Notes under the pieces: generated by a model
The model's input: only the letters and a program-made list of their open reading frames with translations
The model's database searches: none
Told to the model about the DNA's origin: nothing
Shown here: positions 11,043 through 22,241 of the stretch, piece after piece
Numbering within the stretch: the stretch's first letter is position 1
How the letters are laid out: each line of letters begins with the position of its first letter
Source of the DNA: Elymus sibiricus
Lineage: Eukaryota; Streptophyta; Magnoliopsida; Poales; Poaceae
Length of the DNA: 64,000 nt
Reading direction: 5' to 3'
Assembly: GCA_039707655.1 (NCBI GenBank)
Contig: CM077666.1
Span: 391,549,886 to 391,613,885 of the forward strand
Translations under genes and position numbers: made by a program

Positions 11043-14000
11043 GCACTATATGCCTCGGTTAATGGCTTTAAAAAGAGCGCTACCTGGGAGACAACCCGGA
11101 AGTTTTAGAGAGTCATTTTATTCTGTTGTGTGCTTTTAAAAAAGTTTAAAAACAAAAAAATATAGAGGGGAACTTAAAACTTTTACTAAAAGAAAAGTGG
11201 AAGTGACACAGATGAGCAATGTGGATGTGGGGGCTAGCCTTGAACTTTGTTCGTGCCCATGGAAACTTTGTGAACCTTGATTACAGAAACTTTTCAACAA
11301 AAATAATTATCCCCTTGTACAAATCCATTGTATTATAAAAATAATGTGCCAAGATTTACCTTTAGGGTGTTTAAATTGCTTGTTTGGTGTGTGCTGTGCA
11401 AAAACAGAAACTTTTGCTGTAGTGTTTGAATTTTGGTACTTTATTGGAACGTGCAAAAATTATAAAAAAATTAAACAGTACTGCTATGCAAAGTTTTTAT
11501 TTTTTCCTAATTTTTCATAAATTTTGGAGTTACAGAAGTATATGGTTCATCTGCATCTTTACAGACTGTCCTGTTTTCACATATTGCTGTTATAGTTTCT
11601 TTATTTGCTTATGTTTGAAATCTTGCTGAGCCCCATTGACTTGGGAGCCATAAAATTGTGATAGAATACAGTGGGTAATGTCTGATTATAATTATACAAT
11701 AATGTTATAGCAGGACATGATGGGATTTGATGTTATATGTACTAACCCCTCTAATAAAAAGTTCGGTTAAGTTTTGTGTGGATGAAGTGTTCGAAGAACG
11801 AGGAGGAATAAATATGAGAAGAATAAGGAGAGGCAAGAGTTCAAGCTTGGGGATTCCCAAGGCACCCCAAGTAAATATTCAAGGAGACTCAAGCTTCTAA
11901 GCTTGGGGATGCCCCGGAAGGCATCCCATCTTTCTTCGACAATTATCGGTATGTCTCGGTTTTTGTATTGTTCACATGATATGCGTAAATTCTTGGAGCG
12001 TCGTGTGCTTTTCATTTTTGTTTTAATAATACACCATGCTGGTACGCGATAGTCCTTGGTTGATTTATAGAATTCTCGATGCACTTCACTTATATCTTCT
12101 GAGTATGGCTTTATAGAATGCTTCATGTGCTTCACTTATATAATTTGAAGTTTGGATGCCTGTTTATCTACATATAGAAAACCGTTATTTGTAGAATGCT
12201 CTTTTGCTTCACTTATATTTATCAGAGCATGGTCTTTTGTAGAAAGAATTAAACTCTCATGCTTCACTTATATCTATTTAGAGAGTCAACATGAATTGGT
12301 CATTCACATGGTTAGTCATAAAATCCTACATAAAACTTGTAGATCACTGAATATGATATGTTTGATTCCTTGCAATAGTTTTGCGATATTGAGATGGTAA
12401 TATGTGGGAGGTACTAGTGAATAATTGTGGTTTAGTAAGAATATTGGTGTTAAGGTTTGTGATTCTCGAAGCATGCATGTATAGTCTTTAGTTATGCTAA
12501 GAAGTTGGAGCATGATTTATTATTGAGTGTCTTCCTTTGCGTGGAGGTCGGGGGTGCGTGATGGTTAACTCCTACCGACCTCCCCCCTAGGGGCATGCGT
12601 AGTAAGACTTTGCTTCGAGGGCTAATAGAATTTCACAATAAGTATGTGAGTTCTTTATGACTAATGTGAGTCCATGGATTATACGCACTCTCACCCTTCC
12701 ACAATTTGCTAGCCTCGTCGGTACCGTGCATTGCCCTTTCTCACCTCGAGAGTTGGTGCAAACTTCGCCGGTGCATCCAAACCCCGTGATATGATACGCT
12801 CTATCACACATAAGCCTCCTTATATCTTCTCAAAATAGCCACCATACATATACCTATTATGGCATTTCCATAGCCATTCCGAGATATATTGCCATGCAAT
12901 TTCCATCATCATCATATACATGACTTGAGCATTCATTGTCATATTGCTTTGCATGATCGTAAGATAGCTAGCATGATATTTTCATGGCTTGTCCATTTTT
13001 TGATATCTTTGCTATGCTAGATCATTGCACATCCTGGTACACTGCCAGGGGCATTCATATAGAGTCATGATGTATAGTTTTTATTGAGTTGTAAGTAAAT
13101 AAAAGTGTGATGATCATCATTATTAGAGAATTGTCCCAGTGAGGAAAGGATGATGGAGACCATGATTCCCCCACAAGTCTGGATGAGACTCCGGACGAAA
13201 AAAGAGAGGCCAAAAAGAGCCCATCAAAAAAGGAAAAAAAGTGAAAAAAATGAAAACAAAAAAATGAGAGAAAAAGAGAGAAGGGGCAATGTTACTATCC
13301 TTTTACCACACTTGTGCTTCAGAGTAGCACCATGTTCTTCATGTAGAGAGTCTTCATGATTTGTCACTTTCATATACTAGTGGGAATTTTACATTATAGA
13401 ACTTGGCTTGTATATTCCGATGACGGGCTTCATCAAATGCCCGAGGTCTTCATGAGCAAGCAAGTTGGATGCACACCCACTTAGTTTCATAGGGAGCTTT
13501 CATACACTTATAGCTCTAATGCATCCGTTGCATGGCAATCCCTACTCCTCGCATTTATATCGATTGATGGGCATCTCCATAGCCCGTTGATCTGCCTAGT
13601 TGATGCAAGACTTTCTCCCTTTTTGACTTCTCCTTGTTGATCCCTACCACCGCATTCTATTCCACCTATAGTGCTATGTCCATGGCTCATGCTTTGTATT
13701 GCATGGGGGTTGAAAAAGCTGAAGCGCGTTAAAAAGTATGAACCAATTGCTCGGCTGACATCGGGGTTGTTCAGATTTATATTTTGTCTTAAGAAGATGG
13801 AGCATGACAAGGTTATATGATTTTGTAGGGATAGCGTTCTTTAGCATTTTTATTTTGAAAGGCATGATTGTTTATTGGTATGCCTGAGTATTGATGTCTT
13901 TATATCAAATTATGGACTATTGCTTTGAATCACTCATATCTTAATATCCATGCCATGATTAGATTATATGATCAAGATTATGCTAGGTAGCATTCCACAT

Positions 14001-14062
14001 CAAAAATTATCTTTTTATCATTTACCTACTCGAGGACTAGCAGGAATTAAGCTTGGGGATGC
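11043..14062 (+). other. Non-coding 3' internal region of element A
   Basis: 3.0 kb without a credible gene between the orphan ORF and the 3' LTR. It has phrases common in Sabrina/WHAM-like elements: 'gctacctgggagacaaccc' near 11080, and 'agcttggggat' blocks near 11845, 11898 and 14050. Four copies of cttcacttatat start at 12084, 12130, 12207 and 12262. The polypurine tract region ends 'aattaagcttggggatgc' just before the 3' LTR. The section 13527-14062 is closely related to 31763-32301 in the next Gypsy remnant. Confidence 0.7.
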
Positions 14063-15580
14063 TGATACATCTTCATCGTATCTATAATTTTTGATTGTTT
14101 CATGCCAGTATTCTACAACTTTTATATACTTTTGGCAACATTTTATATTATTTTTGGGACTAACATATTGATCCAGTGCCCAGTGCCAGTTCCTGCTTGT
14201 TGCATTTTTTTTTCACAGAAAATCCATATCAAACAAAGTCCAAATGCGATAAAAATTTACGGAGATTTATTTTGGAATATCTGTGATTTTTGGGAAAAAT
14301 AATTAACGCGAGACGATGCTCGAGGGCCCCACAAGCTCGAGGGGGGGTCCCTACCCTGGGCGCGCCGGGCAGGCTTTTGGCGCCCCTGTAAGGCGGTTAG
14401 GGCCCTTCTTCCGCCGCATGAAAGATAATATCCGGATAACAATCCCCTCAAAATTTCAGCCCAATCAGAGTTACGGGTCTCTAGGAATATAAGAAACGGT
14501 TTTCGGCCAGAAAACAGACGGGAACCAGAGAAGAAGACAGAGAGACTGATCCAATCTTGGAGGGGCTCCTGCCCTCTGGGAGCCATGGCAGCCATGGACC
14601 AGAGGGGAAACTCTCCTCCCATCTAGGGGGGGGGCTAGGACGAAGAAGAAGGAGGGGGCTCTCTCCCCCTCTCTCCCGGTGGCGTCGGAGCGCCGCCGGG
14701 GCAACCATCGTGATGTTGATCTACACCAACAACTTTGCCGCTGTCATCACCAACTCTTTCCCCCTCTATGCAACGGTGTAACACCTCTTCTCCCCACTGT
14801 AATATGTACTTGAACATGGTGCTTTATGCCACATATTATTATCCAATGATGTGTTTCCATCCTATGATGTTTGAGTAGATTCGTTTTGTCCTATCGGTTG
14901 ATTGATGATCGTGATTGGTTTGAGTTGTATGTTTTATTTTAGTGATGTCCTATGGTGCCCTCCATGTCACACAAGCATGTGGGATTACTGATGTAGGGTG
15001 CTGTAATACGTTCATGATTCGCTTATAGTGGGTGGCGAGAGTGACAGAAGCTTATACCCGAGTAATGGGATTGTTGCGTATGGGAGTAAAGGGGACTTGT
15101 AACTTAATACTATGGTTGGGTTTACCTTAATGATTTCTAGTAGTTGCGGATGCTTGCTAGAGGTCCAATCATAAGTTCATATGATCCAAGTAAGGAAAGT
15201 ATGTTAGCTCATGCCTCTCCCTCATATAAAATTGCAATAATGATTACCGATCTAGTTATCGATTGCCTAGGGACAAATATTTCTCTTGTGTTACAAAAAG
15301 CAATCTACTAACCAACTAACTTTTATTATCTTGCAAATTGCTCCTAGTTTTATTCCCCGCTAAATACTTCTAGTTTTATTCTTGCAAACTTATCCTATTA
15401 CACCTATAAAGTAGTTTTATTCTTGTTCTAGGTAAAGCAAACGTTAAGTGTCCGTAGAGTTGTATCGGTGGTCGATAGAACTTGAAGGGAATATTAATTC
15501 TACCTTTAGCTCCTCGTTGGGTTCGACACTCTTTTTTATCGAAAAAGCTACAATTGATCCCCTACACTTGTGGGTTATCA
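14063..15580 (+). repeat. 3' LTR of Gypsy element A
   Basis: Starts TGATACATCTTC directly after the purine-rich AAGCTTGGGGATGC and ends GGGTTATCA. It aligns along its length with the two separated halves of the 5' LTR and with the nested solo LTR. It is uninterrupted and serves as the reference for recognising the insertions at the left. Confidence 0.88.
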
Positions 15581-15865
15581 GTCCATACGCTGGTGACGTG
15601 GTTTCTTACATGTGGGACCTTACGCCGGTGACGGCGTCCATAACTGTCACAGTTTGTACGCGCGGTCAATTTGTTTTATATTGCAAAAATTGGTGGGCAT
15701 ATTTGACAATTTTGATATGAATTTGTGAAAAATTTGAATTTCAATGCAAATTGAGATGTCGCTGCTTTTATTAAAATGTAAACTTGACAATTGTCAAACA
15801 GACTCTCTCAGACATTACAATAACCAGCCATGGTAAAAAACCGCAGTATAAAATTAGACACATGA

Positions 15866-17438
15866 CTAAGTATCACGGCATCGTGGCACTGCAACCCTGA
15901 CGATGTACCTAACCAGGGCATCAAGTTTATCAAGTCTCTTTTTGATAGACGTAGTTTTCTCTTCGTTCGCATTCTTGACGACTGCAAGTTTTTCGTGCTG
16001 CTCTTGGAGGCCATTGAATATAGATCGAATACGGTTGTACTGGTCAAACACCCCCAATTTGAGGTCCTCAATGTCATTCTGTTGCTCTCGCAGGGCATTC
16101 TTGACATTTTCAAGTACTTTTTGCTGCCCTAGAATGGTATTGTTGATAGATTCAAGTTGACATTGCGCATCTGGCAGGAGACCCTTCACAACTTCACGTT
16201 CTTGTTGCTGCTCTGCCAGGGCCTTCTTGACAGCTTGAAGTGTTTACACAAAAGAGTTGGCCTACTCACCAGGTGAACCTGCTTTCTCTTTGATTTGCTT
16301 GAGCTGGTTAACACATATGCATTTAGAGACATGAGCTGTTTGAACTCTTGAAGTAGCACATGTAGACCCTTAGTCACCGAGTCCAGTTGATGACGATAAT
16401 ATCGCTGCCATAATGTAATTAAAGACATTAGATTGTAGTGCACAATTTACATCCCGTGACACATGACATAGAAAGTATGCATATTCTAACCATAGATGAA
16501 GAATTTCCTATAACACTGACCTGTACATCTTTACTACTGACCCACATTCATTCAGTTCTTCATGGTGTGTACATCTAAGTGAAGGACCACGTGCTCGTAG
16601 ATCTGATAAAGATGGGTAATGTGTCATCTTAGTTGCCAAAACGAGGCGACGATAATTTCAAATATTGATGCCAAAATGAGTAGACACGTGCTTAATTACT
16701 CTTAGATGAAGGTAATGAAGTACCAATAAGAACCCTAGCTGGATTCACCAGCAGTCTTAACCCGATTAAGAACCCTCAATTTCATATCTTGTAAACACAA
16801 CAACAACATTCATATGGGAAACTGACTAGATTTGGTAATGTGAACACACATGAAAATTTGGTGGGTTACCAGGGGAATAATTGAGAGATACGAGAGGACA
16901 TCTTATTTCTTGAAGGGGACGTGACTGTTGAATAAATAAGTGGTGGTATTTGGTGAGTTTCAACATGTTTCTACGATCCAGGAAATGAATTAGCAATCGG
17001 CATATTGTCAACATGAATTAGTTGAGACCAAAAGCATCTTGAGAAAACATATTGACTTAATCAGAAGAAGATATACTCATAGATTAAATCAACGATTTGC
17101 TAATCAATGAACCATAGATAGAATGCCATGCAGTGTTTACCCGGGGCGCAATAAGAACCCTAATCATAAACCCGAATAAGAACCCAAAGTTTTTACTCCA
17201 ACCGATCGATTCATACTACTTGTCGCTCCAACGGATGTATCTCGACATATTTTAGTGGTAGATCATCCATTTGAGTGAGAAGTAATATGCATCTGAGGGA
17301 GCAGTTTAAACACAAGAACGCAAAGAGAACTCGTCGATTTGCTTGAGATCTTGGGGTACTTTAACCATCATAGCAAATGGGGTGCAACAGAACGCCGTCC
17401 GTCGGGAGCGGCTCCCTGACCAAACGATTTGTGGCCAT
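15866..17438 (-). pseudogene. Coiled-coil protein gene, probable remnant
   Basis: The best coding part is 16233-15866, after a plausible splice acceptor 'cacttcaag'. It encodes about 120 residues rich in Lys, Glu and Gln with heptad-like spacing (AVKKALAEQQQEREVVKG, ILGQQKVLENVKNALREQQ) and ends PRCRDT, so a coiled coil is likely. A possible first exon is 17438-17366, starting MATNRLVREPLPTDGVLLHP, in a GC-rich leader typical of grass gene starts. The middle exons could not be read with confidence, and stops lie just upstream of the last exon. A Stowaway MITE lies in a putative intron. There is no recognised domain. It may be a CACTA-encoded accessory protein or a captured host gene. Confidence 0.4.
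17196..17301. mobile_element. Stowaway-type (Tc1/Mariner) MITE
   Basis: A 106-bp near-palindromic element. It starts CTCCAACCGATCGATTCAT after a TA dinucleotide and ends 'ATGCATCTGAGGGAG'. Inside are the inverted pair TTGTCGCTCCAACGG and TTGAGTGAGAAGTA with 'gatgtatct' and 'gatcatcca' cores, as in the Triticeae Stowaway group with a TTGTCGCTCAAA-type arm. The second target TA appears mutated to CA. Confidence 0.65.
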
Positions 17439-19203
17439 AGCTAGCGAGAAGCACCGGCGGGGAGGGGGGTGGATCTGGAGGCGGAGAGAGAGAGATGTAA
17501 AGGAGGAGATAGCTCGTTTTATGGTAGGTGATGTGATTGGTGTCAGAAAAAGAGGCGGTATTTGGGGAGGGTTAGGATTAGGTGGGCGCGCGGGCAGTTC
17601 AAAAATGAGTGGAGGGAAGGGAAGATTTGAGGGAATGTTTTTTTTGAGGGAATGTTTTTTTTTGAGGGAACGTTTAGTATGGGAGGCAAGGATAAAACTG
17701 AGCTTTGTTCAGTTTCAGATTATTTTTTCCTTCATATTATGCGAGAACAACTTTCTGTAAACTTGCAGCACCTTCACAAATAGTCGTGACCACTTTCATA
17801 AGAAAAAAATAAACCACAGTTCATGTGACGCCATGTTCCTCGCATAAATGTTGGTTCTACTTTGCTTTGTAATGTGTTCATGTAGTACCGTGTTCATCGC
17901 TAATTTATTTAGGTTTGCAATGCACAGGCATTTTGTTCGTGCATGTCACTTGAAGAAAGCACATTCCTCGTGTGAGTGTGTCATGGCTGTTTACAAATTC
18001 AAGCTCGCGGTGTCGGTTGTCACGTCACAATTTCACATTATACATCACACACGGAAACATGCCACTGTTAGAAGGATTTGAGAGAGCATGAATCCAAAAA
18101 CGATACATAATTTGCAATCATGATCCAAACCACTTAGTGATGTGAATTTATTTTAAAAAGTACTATTCATTGTTTGCATCACACTATGGACTTTCGGCGT
18201 GCAGACAAGCTTAGGTTATGCATGGTATCATATATCAGCCATAGTTGATTGGTGATACAACTATCTGTATTTGACATTTTGTTTGCTTCTATAATTCTGA
18301 TCATGGCAATATGTGTTCATGTGGTACCATGTTCCTCACATATTCAAGGTGAACCCAAGAGGTTTTGAAATGCACAATCATTTTGTTCGTTTATCATGTG
18401 AAGTGTACTATTTACACATTGTAGTGCATATGGCCGGTTGTAACGTCATACTCTGAGCTTATACCACGAGCATGTGGAAAGGTGCCTCCATAGGTGAATG
18501 TTCACAAAAGTATGTCCATTTGACATTTTATTTTTGCTTATGTACGCGGGGGCCTCCATAGGTGAATGTTCACAAAAGTATGTGGCATGTGTTATTGCAA
18601 CAACTTGGGTGTTTACATTCAACTAGTAGTATGTTCATTTAGATTGAGCGATCATATGTTCTAACTATGATTGTACTAGGTCAAAGATGTCGCGTGTTAT
18701 TGTATTATACTTATTTACATAGAATAAGTGGTGTGATGATGCACAAATTCATGGTGCTTATGTAAAAATATGTGATTGTATCTTTGTTAACTTTCTGCAA
18801 ATGTTTTTTCATGGATAGTGTGAGCACTTTCAGAAATACTAGCAAGGGCTTTCAAAACGCATGACCACCTTTCGGAAACAGTATGAGCGCTTACACAATA
18901 CACCGAGAGCACTTTCATAGTCTTTGCGCATTGAAAAAAAAAGGAATGCACTATCACGTCTCCATGTGTAGAAAGAAAAAAGCAACGGACGGTCAAGTCT
19001 TCCTGTGCCTCCTCGTCTGCCTCGTATGAACGGGGCACAGTCAGATCGTGGCTACACGGCGTACGCCTGGTATGGACGTCGTTCAAACTACTTCGGCGGC
19101 CTCCTTGTCTCCCACCACGATTTAAGCGGTTGCCAACTCCCCTCTCCATTGCCTTCCCCATTCCACTCTCAATCTCTCCCCGCATCTTTCTATCACTAGC
19201 ACC
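17439..19203. other. Gene-poor spacer with diverged direct repeats
   Basis: No credible gene. 17440-17660 is GC-rich and may be the promoter or leader of the minus-strand coiled-coil gene; it contains short tandem 'gagggaatgtttttttt' units near 17632-17665. Further right it is AT-rich. A 32-bp unit, gcctccataggtgaatgttc and 12 more bases, is repeated exactly at 18484-18515 and 18552-18583. A longer, diverged pair shares 'gttcatgtagtaccgtgttc' at 17876 and 'gttcatgtggtaccatgttc' at 18312. 19000-19203 is probably the leader of the exonuclease gene. Confidence 0.55.
18484..18583. repeat. Exact 32-bp direct repeat
   Basis: Two identical 32-bp copies, 18484-18515 and 18552-18583, lie 68 bp apart. 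They could be a small tandem duplication or part of a subterminal repeat array. Confidence 0.85.
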
Positions 19204-19252
19204 ATGTCTCGCGCTGGATCTTTCGGCTCCCTCGGCGGGGACAGGACGGTGA

Positions 19253-20961
19253 TGTTGGAAATATGCCCTAGAGGCAATAATAAAATGGTTATTATTATAT
19301 TTCCCGTTCATGATAAATGTTTATTATTCATGCTAGAATTGTATTGATGGGAAACTTAAATACATGTGTGAATACATAAACAACACCGTGTCCCTAGTAA
19401 GCCTCTACTAGACTAGCTCGTTGATCAAAGATGGTTAAGGTTTCCTAACCATAGACATGAGTTGTCATTTGATAACGGGATCACATCATTAGGAGAATGA
19501 TGTGATGGACAGACCCAACCGTAAGCTTAGCATCGGATCGTTTAGTTATTTGCTACAGTTTTCTTCATGTCAAGTATCAGTTCCTTTGACCAGCATGAGA
19601 CCATGTCACTCCCGGACACCGAAGGAATACCTTGTGTGCTATCAAACGTCACTTCATAACTGGGTGATCGTAAAGGTGCTCTACAGGTATCTCCGAAGGT
19701 GTCTGTTGGGTTGCTTGGATCGAGACTGGAATTTGTCGCTCCGTGTGACAGAGAGATATCTCTGGGCCCTCTCGGTAATACAACATCATAGGAAGTTTCA
19801 TGTGACTAATGAGTTTAGTCATGGGATCTTGTATTACGGAACGAGTAAAGAGACTTGCCTGTAAAGAGATTGAACTAGGTATGGAGATAGCGACGATCGA
19901 ATCTCGGGCAAGTATCATATCGCCGGACAAAGGGAATTGCATACGGGATAAATTGAATCCTTGACATCGTGGTTCAACCAATAAAGATCTTCGTTAAATA
20001 TGTAGGAATCAATATGGGCATCCAGGTCCCGCTATTGGTTATTGATCGGAGAGGAGTCTCGGTCATGTCTGCATGTTTCGAACCCGTAGGGTCGCACGCT
20101 TAACGTTTGGTAGCGCTAGGGTAGTATTGAAATATTAATAGCGGAAAGTTCGAAGGTTGGTCGGAGTCTCGGATGGGATCTGAGATATCACAAGGAGCTC
20201 TGGAATGGTCCGGAGGAAAAGATTTATATATGGGAAGTCCTGTTTTGGCTACCGGAAAAGTTCGGGGGCATGCCGGCAAGTGTACCGGAGGCACCGAAGG
20301 GTTCAGGGGATCCACCAGCCCCGGGGACCCACATGGGCTGTAAGGGGGTGCCCTGGCCTAGATGGGCCAGGTGCACCAGCCCCCCACCAGGCCCATGCGC
20401 CAAGGGAGGGCAAACCCTAGGGGTGGGAGACGCCCCCCTTGGCTTGGGGGCCAAGCCACCTCTTCGAGCTGCCGCCCCCTCCCTTGGACGAATGGCTAGG
20501 GCCTGCGCCCCCTCCCCCTCACCCCTATATATAGTGGGGAGGGGCGCAGGGGGCTGCACCCCTTCACCCTTGCCCTCCGTCGCTCCCAACTCCTCCCACC
20601 TCTCCTCCGGTACGCGCTTGGCGAGGCCCTGCCGGAATTCTGCTGCCGCCACCACCACCATACCGCCGTGCTGGTTCCATATCATCTACTTCCTCCCCCT
20701 CGCTTGCTGGATCAAGAAGGAGAGGACGCCATCGAGCTGAACATGTGCTAATCTCGGAGGTGCCATCCGTTCGGCACTAGATCGGATTGGATCGCGATTC
20801 GATCATGAAGAGTATGACTACATCAACCGCGTTACGACACTAACGCTTTTCGGTCTACAAGGGTATGTAGACACACTCCCCTCTCGTTGTTATGCATCTC
20901 CTAGATTAGATATTGGGTGTTCATAGGAAATTTTTTGATTGTCATGCTTCGTTCCCGATCA
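19253..20961 (+). repeat. 5' LTR of Angela
   Basis: 1,709 bp, TG at the start and CA at the end ('gttcccgatca'). It carries the BARE/Angela phrases 'gtaagcctctactagactag' and 'gagaatgatgtgatgg'. Open frames in its GC-rich part overlap on both strands and are not genes. Confidence 0.95.
20224..20533 (+). promoter_or_regulatory. Two TATA-like sites in the Angela 5' LTR
   Basis: TTATATAT at 20224-20231 and TATATATA at 20526-20533. BARE1 LTRs are known to hold two TATA-box promoters, and these sites sit in matching LTR positions. The second, after a GC-rich block and before 'gtggggaggggcgcag', matches 27540 onward in the 3' LTR. Present activity cannot be judged. Confidence 0.55.
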
Positions 20962-20962
20962 G

Positions 20963-20975
20963 TGGCATCATGAGC
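20963..20975 (+). other. Primer binding site of Angela
   Basis: TGGCATCATGAGC, immediately after the 5' LTR, is a variant of the Copia initiator-Met site TGGTATCAGAGC and is common in BARE/Angela copies. The region from here to the gag ATG at 22242 is the untranslated leader of about 1.27 kb, which holds no gene. Confidence 0.75.
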
Positions 20976-22241
20976 TAGGTCTATGTGTACATGTATTTGC
21001 ATGAGTAGAACACAAAGTTGTTGTGGGTGTTGATGTTCATATTGCTTACTTCTTTTGCCTTATTTGGATTCAGTGGTATTGTGGGATGAAGTGGCTCGGA
21101 CCAACCTTACTTGTCCTCGCACAAGAGACCGGTTCAATTGACTGACATGCAACTTGTATTGCATAAAAGTGGCTTTGCGGGTGTCATTCTCTCCCACCTT
21201 AGTTGAATCTGATTTGACAAAGGCGGTCCTTGTAGAAGGTTAAAAGGCAACTTGTATATCACCGCTGTGGTTTTGCTTAGATAAGAACGGTTCTTATAGT
21301 TTGCCCTAGCAGCCACGTAAAATTTGCAACAACAAATTAGAGGACATCTAACTTGTTTTTGCAGGGCATGTTGTGATGTGGTATGGCCAAAACGTGATGT
21401 GATATATGTTGATATATGAGATGATCATGTTTTGCAATAGGTTCAACTTGCATGTCGATGAGTACGGCAATCGGCAGGAGCCATAGGGTTGCCTTTAATT
21501 TATTGTATGACCTGCGTGTCAACTATTAACCGCCATGTAATTGCTTTACTTTATCACTATGCGTTAGCAATAGTCGTAGAAGCAATAGTTGGCGGAGACA
21601 ACCACATGATGGCACAATGATGGAGATCATGGTGTCATGCCAGTGATGATGGAGATCATGCTGGTGCTTTGGAGATGGATATCAAAAGCACGAGATGATA
21701 ATGGCCATATCATGTCACATATTTTGATTGTATGTGATGTTTATCTTTTTATGCATCTTATTTTGCTTAGGACGACGGTAGCATTATAAGATGATCCCTT
21801 CACTTAATTTCAAGATAAAAGGTGTTCTCCCTAAGTATGCACCATTGCAAAAGTTCATCATTTCGGAGCACCTCGTGATGATCAGGTGTGATAGACTCTA
21901 CGTTCGCATACAACGGGTGTATGCCAGTTTTGCACATGTGGAATACTTTGGTTAAACTTGACGAGCCTAGCTTGTACAAACATGCATGGGCTCGGAACAT
22001 GGAGGACCGAAAGGTCGAACATGAGTCATATAGTAGATATGATCAACATGGAGATGTTCGCCATTGATGACTACCCCATCTCACGTGATGATCGGACATG
22101 GGTTAGTTGATTTGGATCATGTGAACACTTAGACAACTTGAGGGATGTTGATTTAAGTGGGAGTTCTTTAGTAATTTGATTAACTAAACCAATTATCATG
22201 AACATAATCTTATTGTCTTTGCAAAATTATGTTGTATATCT

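Larger units (their letters stand above)
3676..15580 (+). mobile_element. Gypsy element A, Sabrina/WHAM-like, non-autonomous
   Basis: A pair of LTRs (5' at 3676-4451 plus 8819-9567, 1,525 bp net; 3' at 14063-15580, 1,518 bp) encloses about 4.5 kb. The LTRs start TGATAC-like and end TTATCA. An 18-nt tRNA-Asp primer site follows the 5' LTR, and the usual purine-rich end with AAGCTTGGGGATGC precedes the 3' LTR. These are marks of the Athila-related Gypsy families of Triticeae. The inside has one decayed ORF (9692-11042) with no gag, protease, RT or integrase motifs, so the element must have been mobilised in trans. The flanks (tttac before, gtcca after) do not form a target duplication, which suggests a rearranged or recombined end. 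The 5' LTR is split by a nested solo LTR. Confidence 0.8.

Noticed and set aside
18787..19311. 174-codon minus-strand open frame spanning the Angela left end
   Set aside because: It runs from the Angela LTR into host sequence, so it cannot be an old gene; it has no domain and overlaps the exonuclease leader.
20224..20740. Open frames of about 155 codons on both strands
   Set aside because: They lie in the GC-rich part of the Angela 5' LTR, and the 3' LTR shows the same region with different open frames; they are compositional.
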